From: an uncultured Alphaproteobacteria bacterium
Lineage (GTDB): Bacteria > Pseudomonadota > Alphaproteobacteria > Caulobacterales > Caulobacteraceae
Assembly: GCA_903822175.1 (NCBI GenBank)
Contig: CAIJOB010000022.1
Location: 62,001-126,000 of the forward strand
Direction of reading: 5' to 3'
Length of the DNA stretch: 64,000 bases
The notes below the pieces were generated by a model. The model was not told the origin of the DNA. It saw nothing but the letters and a program-made list of their open reading frames with translations, and ran no database searches. Below are positions 36,950 to 45,693 of this stretch, in pieces. A program made the position numbers and the translations under genes. Each line of letters begins with the position of its first letter. Positions within the stretch are counted from its first letter, which is position 1.

Positions 36950-37030
36950 ATCGGATGTTATTTGGCAATTCCAGTCTGTTAACCCGTCGTGGCCTAGGTT
37001 GCCGCCGTTCCCCAACGGAAAGCCCAACCT

Positions 37031-39322
37031 GTGTTCGCGGTACTGACCTGTATCTTCGTTCAGCATGACCTGCGCCTCGTCGCCGTGGCGGCGTTCATCT
37101 GCATCGTCGCCGCCAGCACCGCCTTCGGTTTCCACGCGCGTGCGGTGAAGGCCTATGGCGCGCTGCGCTGGGCCTGGCTGGGACTGACCGCCATGATCGC
37201 CGGCTCCGGCGTCTGGGCGACCCACTTCATCGCCATGCTGGCCTACCAGCCGACCATGAAGATCGCCTACGACCTGCCGGAGACGGCCTTGTCGCTGCTG
37301 GTGTCTGTGGCCGGCATGGCGCTCGGTTTTGCGCTTCCGACCTGGCGGCGCGGCCTGCAGGCGGGCCTGATCGGCGGCGCGACCGCCGGCGCCAGCATCG
37401 CGGTCATGCACTACGTCGGCATCGACGCCATCCGCACTGAGGCTGACGTCAGCTGGAGCATGGCCTACGTCGCGGCCTCTATTCTGATCGCCGCGGCGGG
37501 TGGCATGGCCGCCTTCTCCGTTCGGGACCGCGTCAAGGGCCACTGGGCCTGGGCGCCGCCCGCCCTGGTCTTCGTGCTCGGCATCGTCGGCCTGCATTTC
37601 ACCGCCATGACCGCGGTGACCCTGACGCCGGACGCCACCCTGGTGACCAGCGGCGAGGTGATGGACCGCGGTGGCCTGGCGATCGCCACCAGCGGGCTCG
37701 CCGCCCTCATCCTGCTGGCCAGCGTCAGCCTCATGTCCATGGAGCGCCTGGGCAAGCGCAGTACCTTCGCCAGCCTGCGGCATGCCCTGAACGCCGTGCC
37801 ATCGGGCCTGGCCTTCTACGACGCCGCCGACCGCCTGGAGGTATGGAACGACGCCTTCGCCCGGCTGATGTCCGAGTGCGGTGTCGAGGCGAGCCTGGGC
37901 CGCCCCCGCGCCGCCTTCATCGAGGCCGCGCAGGCCAAGGGCTGGTTCGCCACCGTAGATGAGGGCCCCGACCGCTGGGTCGCCGAGACCGTGTCGCGCG
38001 AGCGCCAGGGCGTCTCCGAATTCCGCATGCCCGATGGGCGCTGGATCCAGCACGAGGCTTGCCGCAACGAGGACGGCGGCAGTGTCACCGTGCTGACCGA
38101 CGTCACCCTGCAGAAGCGTGGCGCGGAGGCCATGGCCGCCGCCCGTGACGCCGCCGAGGCCGCCAACCGCGCCAAGAGCGAGTTCCTGGCCAATATGAGC
38201 CACGAGATCCGCACCCCGTTGAACGGGGTGCTGGGCATCGCCGAGGTGCTGATCCGCACGGAACTTTCCGGCCAGCAGCGCGAGCTGGTGGGCGTGATCC
38301 AGAGTTCGGGGCAGCTGCTGAACGGCCTCCTGACCGATCTGCTGGACCTGGCCCGTGTCGAGGCCGGGGCGATCGAACTGCGCCCCGAGCCGACCGATCT
38401 GGCCGCCCTGCTGATCTCGGTGAAGGACCTCTTCGCGGGCTCCGCCCAGCAGAAGGGCCTGACCCTGAAGGCCGACCTCCGCCCCGGCGTCACGGGCGTC
38501 GTCGACTGCGACCCGCAGCGGCTGCGCCAGGTGCTGGGCAACCTGCTCAACAACGCCATCAAGTTCACCGACGCTGGCGATGTGACGCTGAGCGCGTCGC
38601 GCCGTGGCGACCAGGTGCATTTCGAGGTGCGCGACACCGGCTCCGGCTTCGACGCCGACCAGAAGGAGGCGCTCTTCCAGCGCTTCCAGCAGGCCGACAA
38701 CTCGGCCACGCGCAAGCATGGCGGCGCCGGCCTGGGCCTGGCGATCTGCGATGAATATGTGCGGCTGATGGGCGGCCAGATCGCCTGTGACAGCAACCCG
38801 GGGCAGGGCTCGGTGTTCGGCTTCGCCCTGGACCTGCCGAGGCTTGCCGACAGCGACACCCCGGCCGTGACCACCCCGGAGCCCGCCGAAGAGCCGCAAA
38901 GCGGCGGCGACTTCATGGTGCTGATCGTCGACGACAATGCGGTCAACCGCCGGGTGATGGAGCTGATCCTCGACAGCGTCGGCATCGGCCACGCCTCGGC
39001 GGAGGACGGCCAGGAAGGCCTCGACGCCATGAAGAGCGGCGCCTACGACGCCGTCCTGATGGATATCCAGATGCCGGTGATGGATGGCTTTGAGGCCACC
39101 CGCCGCATCCGCGAGTGGGAGATCGACACCGCGCGACCACGCGCCCCGATCCTGATCGTCTCGGCCAATTGCCTGCCGCAACACGTCGACGACGGCCGCG
39201 CCGCCGGCGCCGACGCTCACCTCAACAAGCCGATCTCCGCCGCCGAGCTGGTGGGCGCCCTGCAGAGCCAGATGCAGACGGTCGAAACCGCCGGCGAAAC
39301 CAGCGTGGCGAAGGCCGGCTAA
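37031..39322 (+). CDS. MHYT-PAS hybrid sensor histidine kinase
   Basis: A 763-residue protein starting at GTG. The first ~235 residues are a seven-helix MHYT sensor with three metal-type motifs, 'WATHFIAML' (H65), 'AVMHYVG' (H127) and 'VGLHFTAM' (H189), thought to bind copper and sense O2, CO or NO. A PAS domain follows (~250-360). HisKA 'FLANMSHEIRTPLNG' has the phospho-His at 391, HATPase has N-box 'NLLNNAIKF' and G-box 'HGGAGLGLAI', and a C-terminal receiver has Asp 678 in 'DAVLMDIQMPVMDG'. No cognate response regulator gene is adjacent. The stop overlaps that of the convergent PQQ enzyme gene. Confidence 0.95.
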   Translation: MFAVLTCIFVQHDLRLVAVAAFICIVAASTAFGFHARAVKAYGALRWAWLGLTAMIAGSGVWATHFIAMLAYQPTMKIAYDLPETALSLLVSVAGMALGFALPTWRRGLQAGLIGGATAGASIAVMHYVGIDAIRTEADVSWSMAYVAASILIAAAGGMAAFSVRDRVKGHWAWAPPALVFVLGIVGLHFTAMTAVTLTPDATLVTSGEVMDRGGLAIATSGLAALILLASVSLMSMERLGKRSTFASLRHALNAVPSGLAFYDAADRLEVWNDAFARLMSECGVEASLGRPRAAFIEAAQAKGWFATVDEGPDRWVAETVSRERQGVSEFRMPDGRWIQHEACRNEDGGSVTVLTDVTLQKRGAEAMAAARDAAEAANRAKSEFLANMSHEIRTPLNGVLGIAEVLIRTELSGQQRELVGVIQSSGQLLNGLLTDLLDLARVEAGAIELRPEPTDLAALLISVKDLFAGSAQQKGLTLKADLRPGVTGVVDCDPQRLRQVLGNLLNNAIKFTDAGDVTLSASRRGDQVHFEVRDTGSGFDADQKEALFQRFQQADNSATRKHGGAGLGLAICDEYVRLMGGQIACDSNPGQGSVFGFALDLPRLADSDTPAVTTPEPAEEPQSGGDFMVLIVDDNAVNRRVMELILDSVGIGHASAEDGQEGLDAMKSGAYDAVLMDIQMPVMDGFEATRRIREWEIDTARPRAPILIVSANCLPQHVDDGRAAGADAHLNKPISAAELVGALQSQMQTVETAGETSVAKAG

Positions 39323-41232
39323 CGCCCGTCCACGGTGAACGCCATCAGGACGATGCCGGGGGCGCCCGACCGCGCCTGGTAGCCGGAGTTCACATAGACC
39401 GTTCCGCCCGCGATGCTCGGCCCCGTGCCGTCCATGACCCCACCTTGTGCGCTCTTGCCGGAAACGGTCCCCACTGGCGCCGCGGCCGTGTCGTAGTCCC
39501 AGACCACCTTGCCGGTCTTGCTGTCGTAGGCGCGGAAGTGGCCGTTCATCGCGCCGGCGAAGACCACGCCCGGCATGGCGCTGAGCGCCTGGGAAACGGC
39601 CCCGGTGCAGTAGGGGTTCTTCCAGGCGCAGGCGAGCTTGTCGCTGGGCGCCGACCACAGCAGTTCCCCGTCGGCGATGCGGAAGGCGTAGACGCCGGGC
39701 ATCGGCTTCGCGACGAAGATGTCGGAGATCCCGACGTAGTAGTTCGCGCCGTCCGATGCCGGGCCGAACTCGACCCCGCCCAGCGGGCCGCCGACGCTCA
39801 GCCGATGCTCCCAGACGACCTTGCCTTGATGGTCGGGATCCAGCGCATAGACCTGGCTCGACTTCTGGCCGACCAGGATCAGCTGCTTGCCGGTCGAAAG
39901 TGTCGTCAGCACCGGCGCGACGCCGAAGTCATAGTCCGGGCCGGACGGGCTGGGGCAATTGCCAGGCTGCCTGGGGCCATAGCAGCCGATGATGTAGTTA
40001 TCGCCCTTGGTCAGCTGGTTGGCCCAGCGGATCGCGCCGGTCCGCATGTCCAGCGCCACGACCGCCTCGGCCATGGGCACGGCGATGTCGGTGTAGCTGT
40101 CGCCGGTGGTCACGTAGATCAGGCCGCGCCTGGCGTCGACGGTCGGCGCACCCCAGATCGCGGCGCCCGCCGGCCCGTACATCTGCCCGCCCTTGGGGTT
40201 CTTTTTGAACGGCTTGGCGGGCTCGGCCATGAAGGTGCGCCAGGCGATCTTGCCGGTGCCTGCGTCCATCGCCACCACCTCGCCGCGGAACTTGCAGCAT
40301 TGGTGGTTGTCGTCGACGGCGATGGCCTCTTCGGCCGAGGACACGGGCACGTAGAGCCGCCCGGCGTGCAGCACCGGCGAGCCGGTCATCTGCACCTCCT
40401 GCTGATCGGTCACCTGGGTGCGCCAGATCAGCTTGCCGGTCTCAGCGTCCAGAGCGTAGGCGGTCCGCTCGGTCCAGCCGGTGAAGTAGACGGCTGGGCG
40501 GCCGCCGATCTTGCCCACGGTGATGCTGCTCCGCGATCCGCCCGGGATGTCGTAGCGCCAGTAGGCGCAGCCGGTCTTGGCGTTCAGCGCATAGATCGCG
40601 CCCGAGCTGGAGGTGAGGAACAGGCGCCCGCCGACCACGCTCGCCTGGCCGTTGCGGCTGCCGGCGTAGGCGAAGGCCCACTTCAGTTTCAGGCGCGGCA
40701 CGTCCGCCGCCGCGATCCCCGGCTTGGCCTGGAACCGGGCTTGCGTCTCGCCATTGCCCCAGCCGTTCCAGCCGGGACCGGCGAGCGTCATGGGCGCGGG
40801 CTTGTCCGTGCAGGCCGGCGCGTCCGGCGTGGCGGCGGAGAGGCCGCCGTCCTTGCGGACCGACAGATAGGCGGCCACCGAGGCGATATCGTGCGGCCCC
40901 AGCCCCAAGGCCATCGGCCGCATGGCCCCCTCGATCAGCGTCTGGGCAATGGAGGTCGGTGTGTTCTGCGCGATCGCAGCCTTGGCCGGAATGCGGCCGG
41001 TCGGGTTGTCGTGGCAGCTCGCGCAATGCTTCTCGTAGAGCTGCTGGCCGAGCGCCGGATCGCCGCCACCCGCGGTGAACTGACCCATGACGCCGTTGCC
41101 ACCCTCGGCTGCCGCCGCGCCTTGCGCCGGCGTCTGGGCCGCCTCTTGGGCCTGCGCAGGAAGGGCTGCGGGTCCCGCCGCCACGATCAGGCCCAGCACA
41201 GCTGCGGTGGTGACCTTACCCATCTTGCTCAT
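39319..41232 (-). CDS. Cytochrome c/PQQ-type dehydrogenase (polyvinyl-alcohol-dehydrogenase-like)
   Basis: A 637-residue periplasmic precursor with a signal peptide (VTTAAVLGLIVAAGPAALPAQA). A c-type cytochrome domain near 60-130 has haem motif 'CASCHDNPTG' and a distal 'MRPMALGLGPHDIASVAAYL'. A PQQ beta-propeller follows with repeated 'VYALD..TGK..W' blades ('TGCAYWRYD', 'TGKLIWRTQ', 'TGKIAWRTF', 'TGKVVWDYD'). 'NHQCCKF' holds the vicinal cysteines usual in PVA dehydrogenase. The N-terminal haem fused to the propeller is the PVADH arrangement. No PQQ synthesis genes are present here. Exact substrate is unknown. Confidence 0.88.
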   Translation of the reverse strand: MSKMGKVTTAAVLGLIVAAGPAALPAQAQEAAQTPAQGAAAAEGGNGVMGQFTAGGGDPALGQQLYEKHCASCHDNPTGRIPAKAAIAQNTPTSIAQTLIEGAMRPMALGLGPHDIASVAAYLSVRKDGGLSAATPDAPACTDKPAPMTLAGPGWNGWGNGETQARFQAKPGIAAADVPRLKLKWAFAYAGSRNGQASVVGGRLFLTSSSGAIYALNAKTGCAYWRYDIPGGSRSSITVGKIGGRPAVYFTGWTERTAYALDAETGKLIWRTQVTDQQEVQMTGSPVLHAGRLYVPVSSAEEAIAVDDNHQCCKFRGEVVAMDAGTGKIAWRTFMAEPAKPFKKNPKGGQMYGPAGAAIWGAPTVDARRGLIYVTTGDSYTDIAVPMAEAVVALDMRTGAIRWANQLTKGDNYIIGCYGPRQPGNCPSPSGPDYDFGVAPVLTTLSTGKQLILVGQKSSQVYALDPDHQGKVVWEHRLSVGGPLGGVEFGPASDGANYYVGISDIFVAKPMPGVYAFRIADGELLWSAPSDKLACAWKNPYCTGAVSQALSAMPGVVFAGAMNGHFRAYDSKTGKVVWDYDTAAAPVGTVSGKSAQGGVMDGTGPSIAGGTVYVNSGYQARSGAPGIVLMAFTVDGR

Positions 41233-41297
41233 CGGCGGACTCCTTCGCTGGCGGCCGGGCGGGACCGTGCGCGACGCCGGCTCGCTGCGCCAGGGTG

Positions 41298-41331
41298 ATA
41301 GATCATGAAGTCTATGATGTAAACTAGTCTA
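41298..41331. promoter_or_regulatory. AT-rich inverted/direct repeat between divergent PQQ enzyme and glycosyltransferase genes
   Basis: ATAGA-tcatgaag-TCTAT (41298-41315) is an inverted repeat, and AGTCTA recurs at 41309 and 41326 with 17-bp spacing. The A+T-rich patch stands out in a GC-rich gap of 171 nt, consistent with a promoter/operator for one or both divergent genes. Confidence 0.4.
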
Positions 41332-41403
41332 CCAAGAACAGATACCGGCGTCCGCCCGGGTCGACGCCTTCCGGATCGTCAGGCCGCATGGTAAGCGCGC
41401 GGC

Positions 41404-43053
41404 GTGAACCCGGCCCTCTTCTTCGAGCCTGATGGCTACCTGTTGACGGGTCCAAAGCTGATGGGCCGTCAGGTCGCGGGCAACGGGTTCCTGCGGGCTG
41501 CCGTGCTGGGTCGTATGCCCGGTCCGCTGGCCGCCTACACTGCCTCGCGCGCCTCGGCCGACGTGTTCCGCGACACGGTGGCGCAGATCGACCCGGCCGC
41601 CGAGACAAGCTGGATTCCCGGGCCCCGGCTCGACCTGTTGGCCCAGGCGGGAATCGTCTACCGGCCCGATCAGAACCTCGGTCCCATGGCTCGCCAGCGG
41701 CTGCGCGTCGGGCCCGCGGCGTACAGCCTGACCGGGGTAACCCACACACTCGCCACCCCCTGGACGCTGGATGCGCTCGCCAAGACCCTGGTCGATCCGC
41801 TGATGGCCTGGGACGCTCTGGTCTGCACCTCGCAAGCCGCGCGCGCCGTTGTCGAAGCGGTCCTCGACAAGCAGGGCGCCTACCAGCGCTGGCGGACCGG
41901 GCAGGATGTGGCGGTCGAGCGGCCGCTGTTGCCGGTCATTCCGCTGGGCGTCCATTGCGGCGACTTCGCGTTCACCGCCGACGACCGCGCCGCGGCGCGC
42001 GCCCGCCTTGGCCTGGCCGCCGACGAGGTCGCGGCCCTCTTCGCCGGTCGCCTGTCGGTCAGCGGCAAGACACACCCTCACGCCATGTTCCTCGGCTTGC
42101 AGAGGGCGGCCCAAGCCACCGGCCGCAAGGTCGTCCTGGTCGTCGCCGGCCAGGCCGCGACGCCGGGCATGGACGGGTTGTTCCGTTCCGGCCTCACCGC
42201 CTTCTGTCCGGATGTTCGGCCGCTGTTCGTGGATGGCGCCGACGACGCGGCCTACCGCAGCGCCTGGGCCGGCGCCGACCTCTTCATCTCACTCGCCGAC
42301 ACCATTCAGGAAACCTTCGGCATCACCCCGGTCGAGGCCATGGCCGCGGGCCTGCCGGCGGTGGTCAGCGACTGGAACGGCTACCGCGACACGGTGCGAG
42401 ACGGCATCGACGGCTTCCGCATCGCCACCTGGGCGCCGCCGCCCGGCGCCGGAGAGGCCATCGCGCGCGACTTCGAGGCCGGAGCGCTGCGCTACGAGCA
42501 GTATCTGTCGCGGAGCAACACGGCGGTCGCTGTTGACGTCGCCGAGCTCACTGCCCGCCTCAGCGACCTGATCGCCGACGAAGCCCTGCGCCGACGGATG
42601 GGCGCGGCAGGCCGGGCGCGCGCCGCCTCCGACCTCGACTGGTCGGTGGTCTACCGCAGCTACCAGGCGCTTTGGGCCGAGCAGACCGCGATCCGCGAGC
42701 GGGCCCGCGCAGATCCGGCGACCGCGCGCTGGCTTTCTCAGGCGCCGAAGCATGGCGCCGACCACGCGGGCCCGTTCGACACCTTCGCGAGTTACCCGAC
42801 GCATCACATCGGTCCAGAGACGCGCGTCGTGGCCGTCGCGGCCATCACGCCCAACGACTACCGCAGGCTCGTCGCTCACCAGCTGTTGGCCCTTTGGCCG
42901 GTCAACCCGGACCTCGCCGACAAGGTCTTTGTGGCCTTGCAGGACGGCCCATTGTCCGTCGACGAGCTCGGGCGCGCTGCCGGCCTGACCCTCGCCCAGG
43001 CCGCAGAGACCGCGGCGCGCCTGGCGAAAATCGACCTGGTCTTCCTCTCCTAG
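41404..43053 (+). CDS. GT4-like glycosyltransferase with C-terminal winged-helix-like domain
   Basis: A 549-residue protein with a GTG start and no obvious ribosome binding site. The central part is a GT-B glycosyltransferase 1 domain: 'VAALFAGRLSVSGKTHPHAMFLGLQRA', 'GADLFISLADTIQETFGITPVEAMAAGLPAVVSDWNGYRDTV', with the EX7E motif ETFGITPVE. The N-terminal ~170 residues are the acceptor half. The last ~60 residues ('VNPDLADKVFVALQDGPLSVDELGRAAGLTLAQAAETAARLAKIDLVFL') read like a winged-helix segment, unusual for GT4 enzymes. The sugar donor and acceptor are unknown; no polysaccharide genes are adjacent. Confidence 0.8.
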   Translation: MNPALFFEPDGYLLTGPKLMGRQVAGNGFLRAAVLGRMPGPLAAYTASRASADVFRDTVAQIDPAAETSWIPGPRLDLLAQAGIVYRPDQNLGPMARQRLRVGPAAYSLTGVTHTLATPWTLDALAKTLVDPLMAWDALVCTSQAARAVVEAVLDKQGAYQRWRTGQDVAVERPLLPVIPLGVHCGDFAFTADDRAAARARLGLAADEVAALFAGRLSVSGKTHPHAMFLGLQRAAQATGRKVVLVVAGQAATPGMDGLFRSGLTAFCPDVRPLFVDGADDAAYRSAWAGADLFISLADTIQETFGITPVEAMAAGLPAVVSDWNGYRDTVRDGIDGFRIATWAPPPGAGEAIARDFEAGALRYEQYLSRSNTAVAVDVAELTARLSDLIADEALRRRMGAAGRARAASDLDWSVVYRSYQALWAEQTAIRERARADPATARWLSQAPKHGADHAGPFDTFASYPTHHIGPETRVVAVAAITPNDYRRLVAHQLLALWPVNPDLADKVFVALQDGPLSVDELGRAAGLTLAQAAETAARLAKIDLVFLS

Positions 43054-43601
43054 GGCGGCGTCGCCGCCCGGCAGCTCCGGCCGCCGCCGAAGCGCGGGTC
43101 GAGGTTGACGGCTCCGTCCTCGGCGGCCTGACGGCAACGCGGGTCGGTGGGATCGCCGGCGCCGCCGAGGGACAGGCCGAGCGCCAGGCTCTGGTTCGTC
43201 TGGGGCCCAAAGCGGTCGTAGCCCGGACCTCCATAACCGTATCCGCCGTACCGGCCTTTGAACTGGGTCTCGCGGACCGCGATGGTTGCTGTCCCGGTTT
43301 TGCCGATCGGCAGCTCGCTGGCCACCAGCGCGCTGCGGTAGCCGTTGGAGCCGACGGTGACGTCGACCAAGCCGTGGACCTGGCGCGGCTCGTCGCCGGA
43401 GACGACGCCGGCCGCCTTGTCCTTGGGCAGCACCGCGGCGGGCGAAGTGGCGATGTAGCTGTCGATCTGCTCGCCGATGGTGAGCGGCGCCGGCGCAGCC
43501 TCAGGCTCGGCCGCCCGTGCCGGGCTGGCTGGGGCGAGGCCGGCGGAGGCGAACGCCGCGATCATGAGCAGGACGGGGACAAAACGCGGGCGCTGGGACA
43601 T
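43050..43601 (-). CDS. Small secreted protein of unknown function
   Basis: The start is set at 43601 (MSQRPRFVPVLLMIAAFASAGLAPASPARA), which gives a proper signal peptide; the track's 43691 start adds an arginine-rich leader. The ~183-residue product has 'IDSYIATSPAAVLPKD', 'VHGLVDVTVGSNGYRSALVASELPIGKTGTATIAV' (beta-rich) and a Gly/Tyr-rich 'GRYGGYGYGGPGYDRFGP' stretch before a Cys-containing tail. No family recognised. Its stop overlaps the glycosyltransferase stop by 4 nt. Confidence 0.65.
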   Translation of the reverse strand: MSQRPRFVPVLLMIAAFASAGLAPASPARAAEPEAAPAPLTIGEQIDSYIATSPAAVLPKDKAAGVVSGDEPRQVHGLVDVTVGSNGYRSALVASELPIGKTGTATIAVRETQFKGRYGGYGYGGPGYDRFGPQTNQSLALGLSLGGAGDPTDPRCRQAAEDGAVNLDPRFGGGRSCRAATPP

Positions 43602-43763
43602 GGCCACACCCTGCGCCGGCTTTAGCTTTCGAATAAGGCGTCGTCGAAATGTGACCGAAACACTCCGGCGCAAGGTTGCGCCCGCCGGCATGCGGGGTTC
43701 CCCTGCGTGAAGCGACGCGCGGCACTCGGCGCGCCATCAAAATCGCCTTCAAGGGGTAGCTGA

Positions 43764-45413
43764 ATGATCCGCACGACCGTGGCCGCGCTTGTTGCGTTGA
43801 GCCTCACCGCCACCGCGAGCGCCGCGCTCGCCCAGACCTCAGGGCCGAGAGAGCGTCCGGCCGCCGCGCCCGCCGCGCGTCCCGACGAGCCCGGCGCGCC
43901 CGGTCCCGTCGTCGAGCGCAACACCTTCCGCGGCGCCACCGCCGGCGAGCACAAGATCACCGACGCCGACATCGCCACCGCGCCGCTGATGGAGCAGGCC
44001 AAGTCCTCGCATCACACGGTGACGATCAACGGCCAGACCATCGGCTACACCGCCACCGCCGGCACGCTCACCCTGCGCTCCGACGACGGCAAGCCGATCG
44101 CCTCGATGTTCTACGTCGCCTACACCGCCGATGGCGGGGCGAAGAACCGGCCGGTGACCTTCAGCTACAACGGCGGCCCGGGTTCGGCGTCGCTGTTCGT
44201 GCACATGGGCCTAGCCGGTCCGATGCATGTGCAGACCGACAGCCCGAACGCGACCCACGGCCCTCCCTTCACCATCACCGAGAACCACGAGAGCCTGCTG
44301 GATAAGTCGGACCTCGTCTTCCTCGACGCCATCGGCGCCGGCTATTCCCGTCCGCTCGGCGACACCAAGGGCACGGAGTTCTGGGGGGTCGACCAGGACA
44401 TCGACGCCTTCGCCCGCGGCATCCAGCGCTACGTCACCGTCAACCACCGCTGGAACAGCCCCAAGTTCCTGTTCGGCGAAAGCTACGGCACCACCCGCTC
44501 GGCGGGCCTGGTCTATGCGCTCCAGCAGCGTGGCCTGCAGTTCAACGGCGTGCTCCTGCTGTCGTCGGTGCTGAACTACGGCGCCCATGACTCCGGCTTC
44601 GACCACAGCTTCATCAGCTATGTGCCGAGCTTCGCGGCGACCGCCGTCTATTGGAAAAAATCGGCGACCCAGCCCACCGACATCAACGCCTATTTGAAGG
44701 AAGTGCGCGCCTGGGCCGCCGGTCCCTACCTGACCGCGCTCACCAAGGGCGGCGACATCTCGCCGGCGGAATTCGACGCCACCGCCAAGCAGCTCTCGGC
44801 CTACATCGGCATCCCCGTGGAGTTCATCAAGCGCGCCAATCTGCGCGTCGACCTGAACCACTTCCGCACCGAGCTGCTGCGCGACCAGAACCGCATCCTC
44901 GGCCGCTACGACACCCGCTTCACCGGCATCAACACCGACAACGTCGGCGAGAACGCCGAGTACGATCCCTCCGACACCGGCATCAACGGGGCTTACGTCG
45001 CCGCCCTGCACGACTGGGTGGAACAGCTCGGCTACACGACCGAGCTGAACTACTGGCCGTCAGGTCCGAACATCAATCAGAACTGGGACTGGCGTCACCG
45101 TCCGCCGACCGGCGGCTTTGGCGGCGGCGGACGGCGTGAGAACGTCGCCAACACCGCGGCCGACATGGGCGTGGCGATGCGCGAAAACCCGCACCTGCAC
45201 ATCTTCTCGCTGAACGGCCTCTACGACATGGCCACCCCGTTCTTCGGGACCGAGTACGACATCCAGCACCTCTATCTGGACCCCTCGATCAAGAACAACG
45301 TGCGCTACGCCTACTATCCGTCAGGGCACATGGTTTACCTGAACCAGGACGCGCTCAAGCAGCTAAAGTCCGACGTGGCGAAGTTCTACGACGACGCGCT
45401 GGCGGCGAAGTAG
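43764..45413 (+). CDS. Secreted serine carboxypeptidase (peptidase family S10)
   Basis: A 549-residue precursor with a signal peptide (LVALSLTATASAALAQ). The oxyanion motif is 'YNGGPGSAS' (~135-143), the nucleophile Ser240 sits in 'LFGESYGTTRSAG', an Asp lies near 'NGLYDMATPFF' and the His in 'YYPSGHMVYL' (~523), so the S10 triad is complete. It removes C-terminal residues from peptides in the periplasm or outside the cell. A strong terminator starts 27 nt after its stop. Confidence 0.94.
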   Translation: MIRTTVAALVALSLTATASAALAQTSGPRERPAAAPAARPDEPGAPGPVVERNTFRGATAGEHKITDADIATAPLMEQAKSSHHTVTINGQTIGYTATAGTLTLRSDDGKPIASMFYVAYTADGGAKNRPVTFSYNGGPGSASLFVHMGLAGPMHVQTDSPNATHGPPFTITENHESLLDKSDLVFLDAIGAGYSRPLGDTKGTEFWGVDQDIDAFARGIQRYVTVNHRWNSPKFLFGESYGTTRSAGLVYALQQRGLQFNGVLLLSSVLNYGAHDSGFDHSFISYVPSFAATAVYWKKSATQPTDINAYLKEVRAWAAGPYLTALTKGGDISPAEFDATAKQLSAYIGIPVEFIKRANLRVDLNHFRTELLRDQNRILGRYDTRFTGINTDNVGENAEYDPSDTGINGAYVAALHDWVEQLGYTTELNYWPSGPNINQNWDWRHRPPTGGFGGGGRRENVANTAADMGVAMRENPHLHIFSLNGLYDMATPFFGTEYDIQHLYLDPSIKNNVRYAYYPSGHMVYLNQDALKQLKSDVAKFYDDALAAK

Positions 45414-45439
45414 GCGTCACGGTCTGACGGCAATTGATG

Positions 45440-45477
45440 AAGGCGCCGGGCGACATCCGCCCAGCGCCTTTTTCTTT
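45440..45477 (+). terminator. Rho-independent terminator of the S10 peptidase gene
   Basis: AAGGCGC-c-GGGCG ... CGCCC-a-GCGCCTT forms a ~12-bp stem, followed by TTTTTCTTT. This is the clearest intrinsic terminator in the window. Confidence 0.92.
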
Positions 45478-45486
45478 GGTCGCGAA

Positions 45487-45502
45487 GCGCCCTCCAGGGC
45501 GC
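45487..45502. repeat. Short palindrome between S10 peptidase and GH3 genes
   Basis: GCGCCCT-cc-AGGGCGC is a perfect 7-bp inverted repeat, 10 nt after the terminator and just before the long inverted repeat. It may be part of the same mobile palindromic unit. Confidence 0.5.
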
Positions 45503-45532
45503 ACTCCGCCTTAAATCTCACGGCAGATGCGA

Positions 45533-45627
45533 GCCTTCCGGTCTCGGCAAGTCAAGGACGCGCTCTGCGGCGCGCCGCTTCGCGGGCGGCTCTTTGGCCG
45601 CTCCTTGAGTTGCCGAGACCGGAAGGC
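45533..45627. repeat. Long inverted repeat (26-bp arms, one mismatch)
   Basis: The left arm GCCTTCCGGTCTCGGCAA-g-TCAAGGA (45533-45558) is the reverse complement of TCCTTGA-g-TTGCCGAGACCGGAAGGC (45602-45627) with one mismatch. The 43-nt middle is GC-rich and includes the 12-nt palindrome GCGGCGCGCCGC. It sits between convergent genes. There is no T-run, so it is more like a MITE/REP-type palindromic element than a terminator. Confidence 0.75.
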
Positions 45628-45693
45628 AAACTGGCCGCCATGAGATCTATGGCTCAGTCCGTGCCGACGGACGCCTACCGACCAGAGCGCGCG

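Noticed and set aside
36902-36990. CtrA-type (TTAA-N7-TTAA) box near the MHYT kinase promoter
   Set aside because: Only one TTAA half is present; no full site found.
36794-39658. 954-aa minus-strand ORF over the MHYT kinase gene
   Set aside because: Low-complexity Arg/Gly/His/Gln-rich translation with no domain; it is the antisense shadow of the strongly supported kinase gene.
39115-41298. 727-aa plus-strand ORF over the PQQ enzyme
   Set aside because: Shadow of the PQQ dehydrogenase on the opposite strand, with no recognisable motif.
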